Source of the DNA: an uncultured Collinsella sp.
GTDB lineage: Bacteria; Actinomycetota; Coriobacteriia; Coriobacteriales; Coriobacteriaceae
Reading direction: 5' to 3'
Length of the DNA stretch: 15,815 nucleotides
Assembly: GCA_938023085.1 (NCBI GenBank)
Contig: CALHDP010000115.1
Span: 1 to 15,815 of the forward strand
Each line of letters opens with the position of its first letter. Positions within the stretch are counted from its first letter, which is position 1. Below are positions 13,101-15,815 of the stretch, one piece after another. Position numbers and translations under genes: made by a program. A model generated the notes under the pieces. It was given only the letters and a program-made list of their open reading frames with translations, had not been told where the DNA came from and searched no databases.

Positions 13101-14027
13101 CTACCCCCTCTTCTTCTTGGAAATCAGACGGACGATGCCCACCAGCGTGGCGGAGATGATAAACAGGACCACGCCCATGCCGAACAGCGCCGAGCGATGC
13201 AGACCCGAGGAATAGCTCATGTCGAGCGCGATCTGGCTCGTGAGCGTCGAGATAGGGCTCGCAATGCTGTCGGGAATAACCGGGGCGTTACCCACGACCA
13301 TGAGCACGGCCATGGTCTCTCCGATGGCACGGCCCATACCCAGCACGATGGCATCCACGATACCCAGCTTAGCGGCAGGTAGCACGACCTTATAGATGGT
13401 CTGCCACTTAGTAGCACCCATGGCATACGATGCCTCGCGAATGCCCATGGGAATGGAATTGAGGGCATCGATGGTGAGCGTGGTGATGGTAGGGACGATC
13501 ATGATGGCGAGCACAAACCACGCCGTCAGCGCACCAAAACCAAGGCCGCCGGTCAGTTGTGCGATAAACGGGCGGATGATGATCATGCCGAAAAAGCCGT
13601 AGATGATAGAAGGGATGCCGGCCAGCAGGTCGACGGCAGGGCTGATGAGCTTGCGCACGCGCTTGCCGGCGATCTCGACCAGGTACACGGCCGTGCCCAC
13701 ACCTAGCGGCACGCCCATGGCGAGCGCACCGACGGTCACCAGACCTGAGCCGGCAAGCAGCGACATGATGCCGTAGTGGCCCTCAGAGGGCGCCCACGTA
13801 AAGCTAAAGAAGTCCGCCAGACCGATGTCGGTAAAGACGGGCAGCGCCGAGTACATGGTAAAGACAAAAATCAGGATGACGGTAACGACCGCCAAAAACG
13901 CGCAGGCAAAGAAGATCCACTGCAGCGCCTTCTCCTTGATATAGGTACTGCGCGATACGAGCGCCAGCTCGCGCTTCTTGGGTGCCTGAGCATTCTGCTC
14001 AGTCTGGGAGTTTTCCTGTGCTTCCAT
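13101..14027 (-). CDS. pstC: Phosphate ABC transporter permease PstC
   Basis: The partner permease of PstA. The 308-aa protein has a short cytosolic start and six hydrophobic segments, the first at about residue 36-58. The ABC-ATPase contact loop reads YAMGATKWQTIYKVVLPAA and runs into GMGRAIGETMAVLMVVGN; VDLLAGIPSIIYGFFGM is another family block. I take the ATG at 14027 as the start because AAGGGGAG lies 9 nt upstream and the pstS stop TAG (14031-14029) ends one base before it. A GTG at 14036 would leave no room for the ribosome site. The separation from pstA, coupling and family order make the call firm. Confidence 0.96.
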   Translation of the reverse strand: MEAQENSQTEQNAQAPKKRELALVSRSTYIKEKALQWIFFACAFLAVVTVILIFVFTMYSALPVFTDIGLADFFSFTWAPSEGHYGIMSLLAGSGLVTVGALAMGVPLGVGTAVYLVEIAGKRVRKLISPAVDLLAGIPSIIYGFFGMIIIRPFIAQLTGGLGFGALTAWFVLAIMIVPTITTLTIDALNSIPMGIREASYAMGATKWQTIYKVVLPAAKLGIVDAIVLGMGRAIGETMAVLMVVGNAPVIPDSIASPISTLTSQIALDMSYSSGLHRSALFGMGVVLFIISATLVGIVRLISKKKRG

Positions 14028-14028
14028 G

Positions 14029-14865
14029 CTACTCACTCCCCTTCTCGTCGTTGGTGACGGGAATAAAGCCCGCCTCGCGAATCTGCTTGTCCATCTTTTC
14101 GGACGTCACGTAGTCGATGTAATCCTGCGCCTGCTGCGAAGGCGCACCCTTCACAAAGAAGTAAAGGTCGCGCGAGATGGGATAGCCGCCACTCGCGACC
14201 GTCTTCTCGGACGCCTCAACATGATTGACCGAGACAGCCTTGACCGAGGTCTTGGCGTTGAGGCTATCGACGAAGCCCAGCGAAATGTAGCCGATGGCCC
14301 CACGCGAACGAGATACCACGTCGCGCACCTGGCCCGTACCCGAAAGAACAGCCGAGCGGCGATCGAACGGCGTGCCATCCATCACGATGGTACGGAAGGC
14401 CTCGCGCGTACCGGACGCCTCGTCTCGGTTGATGACCTGAATCCTCAGGTCCTCGCCACCGACCTCTTTCCAATTGGTAATCTTGCCGGCGTAGATATCG
14501 CGGAGCTGCTCGGTCGAGAGGTTATCGACGGGGTTGTCGTCGTTCACGATGACCGCAATACCGTCGTGGGCAATGACGATGGGAGTCAGGCCCAGATCCT
14601 GTTCGTCGGCATTGAGTCCACGGGAGGAGCTGGCGATATCGGCCGTGCCGGCGCTGACGGCCTCGATCCCAGCGGAAGAACCCAAACCGGAAACGAGCAC
14701 GTCGATGCCGGTCTCCTCCTTAAAGCCCTCGGCCGCAATCTCGGCGATAGGAAGGCAGGTCGTGGAGCCGGCAACGGTAATGGAAGAGGTAGAAGATCCC
14801 GAAGAACAGGCGCACAGCGTAAGCGTAAGCACAGCGGCGCTCAGGACCGATACGATCTTTCTCAT
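14029..14865 (-). CDS. pstS: Phosphate-binding lipoprotein PstS
   Basis: The extracellular receptor that captures phosphate for PstCAB. The 278-aa precursor has a lipoprotein signal peptide (MRKIVSVLSAAVLTLTLCAC) with a lipobox LCAC, making Cys20 the lipidated residue, then a Ser-rich tether. Phosphate-site segments are VAGSTTCLPIAE (31-42), DIASSSRGL (76-84) and RDEASGTREAF (147-157), plus GAIGYISLGFV. Its ATG lies inside the end of pgeF, sharing ATGA (14865-14862), and no good ribosome site is visible, so translation probably relies on ribosomes finishing pgeF. It runs directly into pstC. That makes it unlike most pst operons, where pstS has its own strong start. Confidence 0.95.
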   Translation of the reverse strand: MRKIVSVLSAAVLTLTLCACSSGSSTSSITVAGSTTCLPIAEIAAEGFKEETGIDVLVSGLGSSAGIEAVSAGTADIASSSRGLNADEQDLGLTPIVIAHDGIAVIVNDDNPVDNLSTEQLRDIYAGKITNWKEVGGEDLRIQVINRDEASGTREAFRTIVMDGTPFDRRSAVLSGTGQVRDVVSRSRGAIGYISLGFVDSLNAKTSVKAVSVNHVEASEKTVASGGYPISRDLYFFVKGAPSQQAQDYIDYVTSEKMDKQIREAGFIPVTNDEKGSE

Positions 14866-15662
14866 AGCATCACGCCGATCGCAGCATGGCGCCCACAGGT
14901 GCCGTCCTCGTTACGGTAGGAATAAAAGCGGTCGTTCTGACGCACGGTCGAAAGCTGGGTATCCACGATATTATCCGCGTCGACACCGACATCTACCAGC
15001 GCCTCGCGAATGGCAGCGGAAAGATCGAGCATACGAGAGGTATTCGCATCGATGCAAGAGAACTCGGCGGCAAAGCGATCCATGAGTTCCTGGGATACCT
15101 CATATTCGTCACCCAAGATATGGGGGCCGATATAGGCGGAAACGTCGCTCGCATCGCAACCGGCAGCATCGCAAAGCGCCTGGCACGCCTTGGCGGAAAT
15201 ACGTGCAATCGTGCCCTTCCAACCGGAGTGCACCACGGCAAATCCGCCGGGGGCCACCAGCACCACGGGAACGCAGTCGGCAAAGCAGAGCAGCACGGGC
15301 ACGTTATGCGCCGTGCAGACGATGGCATCACAGCCCTCGGCAATCTGCTCGCGAACGTCCTCAAGGTCATCGGCGCCGTTCGAGGTCACCGCAACGATAT
15401 GATCACCATGGACCTGATTGGGAACGAGCAGGTTGTGCTCGCACTCGGCGGCATCCATAGCCTCGAGCGCACGACGACGATTTTCTTGAACAGCAAAGGG
15501 GTCATCGCCAACATGCGAGCCCAAGTTGAGTGAGGAGTACGCATCTTCGGAAACACCACCGGCGCGCTCGGTGAAGGCAAAGCGAACATCGGATGTCGCG
15601 CCCTCCACCAACGTAACTCCATCATGGTCGACACGCGAAACGTTGTCCGCACGTGCTGCCAT
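14862..15662 (-). CDS. pgeF: Peptidoglycan editing factor PgeF / laccase-domain protein (YlmD/YfiH family)
   Basis: A 266-aa member of the YfiH/YlmD (DUF152, laccase-domain) family. Homologues remove misincorporated residues from peptidoglycan precursors or act on purine nucleosides. The three metal ligands are visible: His85 in PNQVHGDHIV, Cys130 in CFADCVPV, and His145 in AVVHSGWKGT. The later block reads AYIGPHILGDEYEVS (176-190), with His where relatives often show Cys or Ser. Start at 15662 is set by AGGAGG seven bases upstream; a start at 15683 would include that site in the gene. It is the ylmD equivalent of the ylm cluster, but its next gene is pstS, overlapping by ATGA, instead of ylmE. 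Family certain; substrate inferred. Confidence 0.92.
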   Translation of the reverse strand: MAARADNVSRVDHDGVTLVEGATSDVRFAFTERAGGVSEDAYSSLNLGSHVGDDPFAVQENRRRALEAMDAAECEHNLLVPNQVHGDHIVAVTSNGADDLEDVREQIAEGCDAIVCTAHNVPVLLCFADCVPVVLVAPGGFAVVHSGWKGTIARISAKACQALCDAAGCDASDVSAYIGPHILGDEYEVSQELMDRFAAEFSCIDANTSRMLDLSAAIREALVDVGVDADNIVDTQLSTVRQNDRFYSYRNEDGTCGRHAAIGVML

Positions 15663-15683
15663 ACTAAAGCCTCCTAATAACAC

Positions 15684-15815
15684 AAGTACCGCGGCATCGC
15701 CGCTACAGCCCGCGTTTATACGGCTGTCATACTTCTCTAAAAGGATACCTGCTGCGCTGGAGGCAATCGTAAAGGGAACGTAAAGAGATTGGAGGTTCTA
15801 GTTTACAAAGTCGAA
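15684..15815 (-). promoter_or_regulatory. Upstream region of the pgeF-pst operon with an 11-nt direct repeat
   Basis: On the minus strand a TATAAA -10-like box lies at 15720-15715 with no strong -35. Further upstream CTTTACG occurs twice, at 15785-15779 and 15774-15768, a spacing of exactly 11 nt. That phasing is typical of PhoB/PhoP-type tandem half-sites. The site is not identical to any consensus I know. The plus strand ends with GGAGG and no visible gene. Confidence 0.35.

Noticed and set aside
14026..14919. Plus-strand reading frame opposite pstS
   Set aside because: It is antisense to pstS and the end of pgeF with no family signature of its own.
15724..15731. E. coli-type PHO box half-site CTGTCATA
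   Set aside because: Only the first half matches; the second half is absent, the orientation is opposite to the operon, and actinobacterial Pho operators differ from the E. coli consensus.

Overview
The window is GC-rich bacterial chromosome with dense, short-spaced genes and clear Shine-Dalgarno sites. Gene content points to an anaerobic Gram-positive actinobacterium, most likely a Collinsella-like member of the Coriobacteriia. The reasons are a ylm/divIVA division cluster with SepF, a Pst phosphate operon, a ThiC with a CX2CX3C cluster motif, and strongly C/G-ending codons. The genus is an inference from gene style, not from a search.

Region by region: 1-1231 (+) holds the 3' end of thiC and then thiD, both for the pyrimidine half of thiamine. 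1232-1565 is gene-free and filled with inverted repeats: one long hairpin, three 58-nt imperfect palindromes in tandem, and a second related hairpin. 1566-4693 (-) holds an SGNH/GDSL hydrolase, a TIGR02452-type PARG/macrodomain-like protein with an altered QEE motif, a Bax inhibitor-1 family membrane protein and a small unknown protein, separated by intrinsic terminators. 4944-6684 (+) is a Pit phosphate transporter with its DUF47/PhoU-like partner. 6685-7049 is gene-free: two tandem copies of a hairpin element with a conserved loop and different stems, then a T/G-rich stretch. 7050-7580 (+) is a small nitroreductase whose codon usage changes half-way. Converging terminators lie at 7628-7720.

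From 15662 down to 7747 everything reads on the minus strand: pgeF (ylmD), pstS, pstC, pstA, pstB, phoU, yggS (ylmE), sepF (ylmF), yggT (ylmG), divIVA. This looks like the Gram-positive ylmD-ylmE-sepF-ylmG-divIVA division/cell-wall cluster with a complete pstSCAB-phoU operon lodged between ylmD and ylmE. pgeF and pstS overlap by ATGA, so high-affinity phosphate uptake appears translationally coupled to a peptidoglycan-editing enzyme. The window thus carries both the Pst and Pit phosphate routes, each with its own PhoU-fold protein.

The most notable signals are the two unusual families of structured repeats, the pst operon inside the ylm cluster, a yggT gene with no ATG/GTG/TTG start (AUC is the best candidate), the PARG-like protein lacking the second Glu of QEE, and the PhoU whose two EXXXD metal motifs are each degraded. 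I saw no CRISPR array, tRNA, rRNA, transposase or phage gene.
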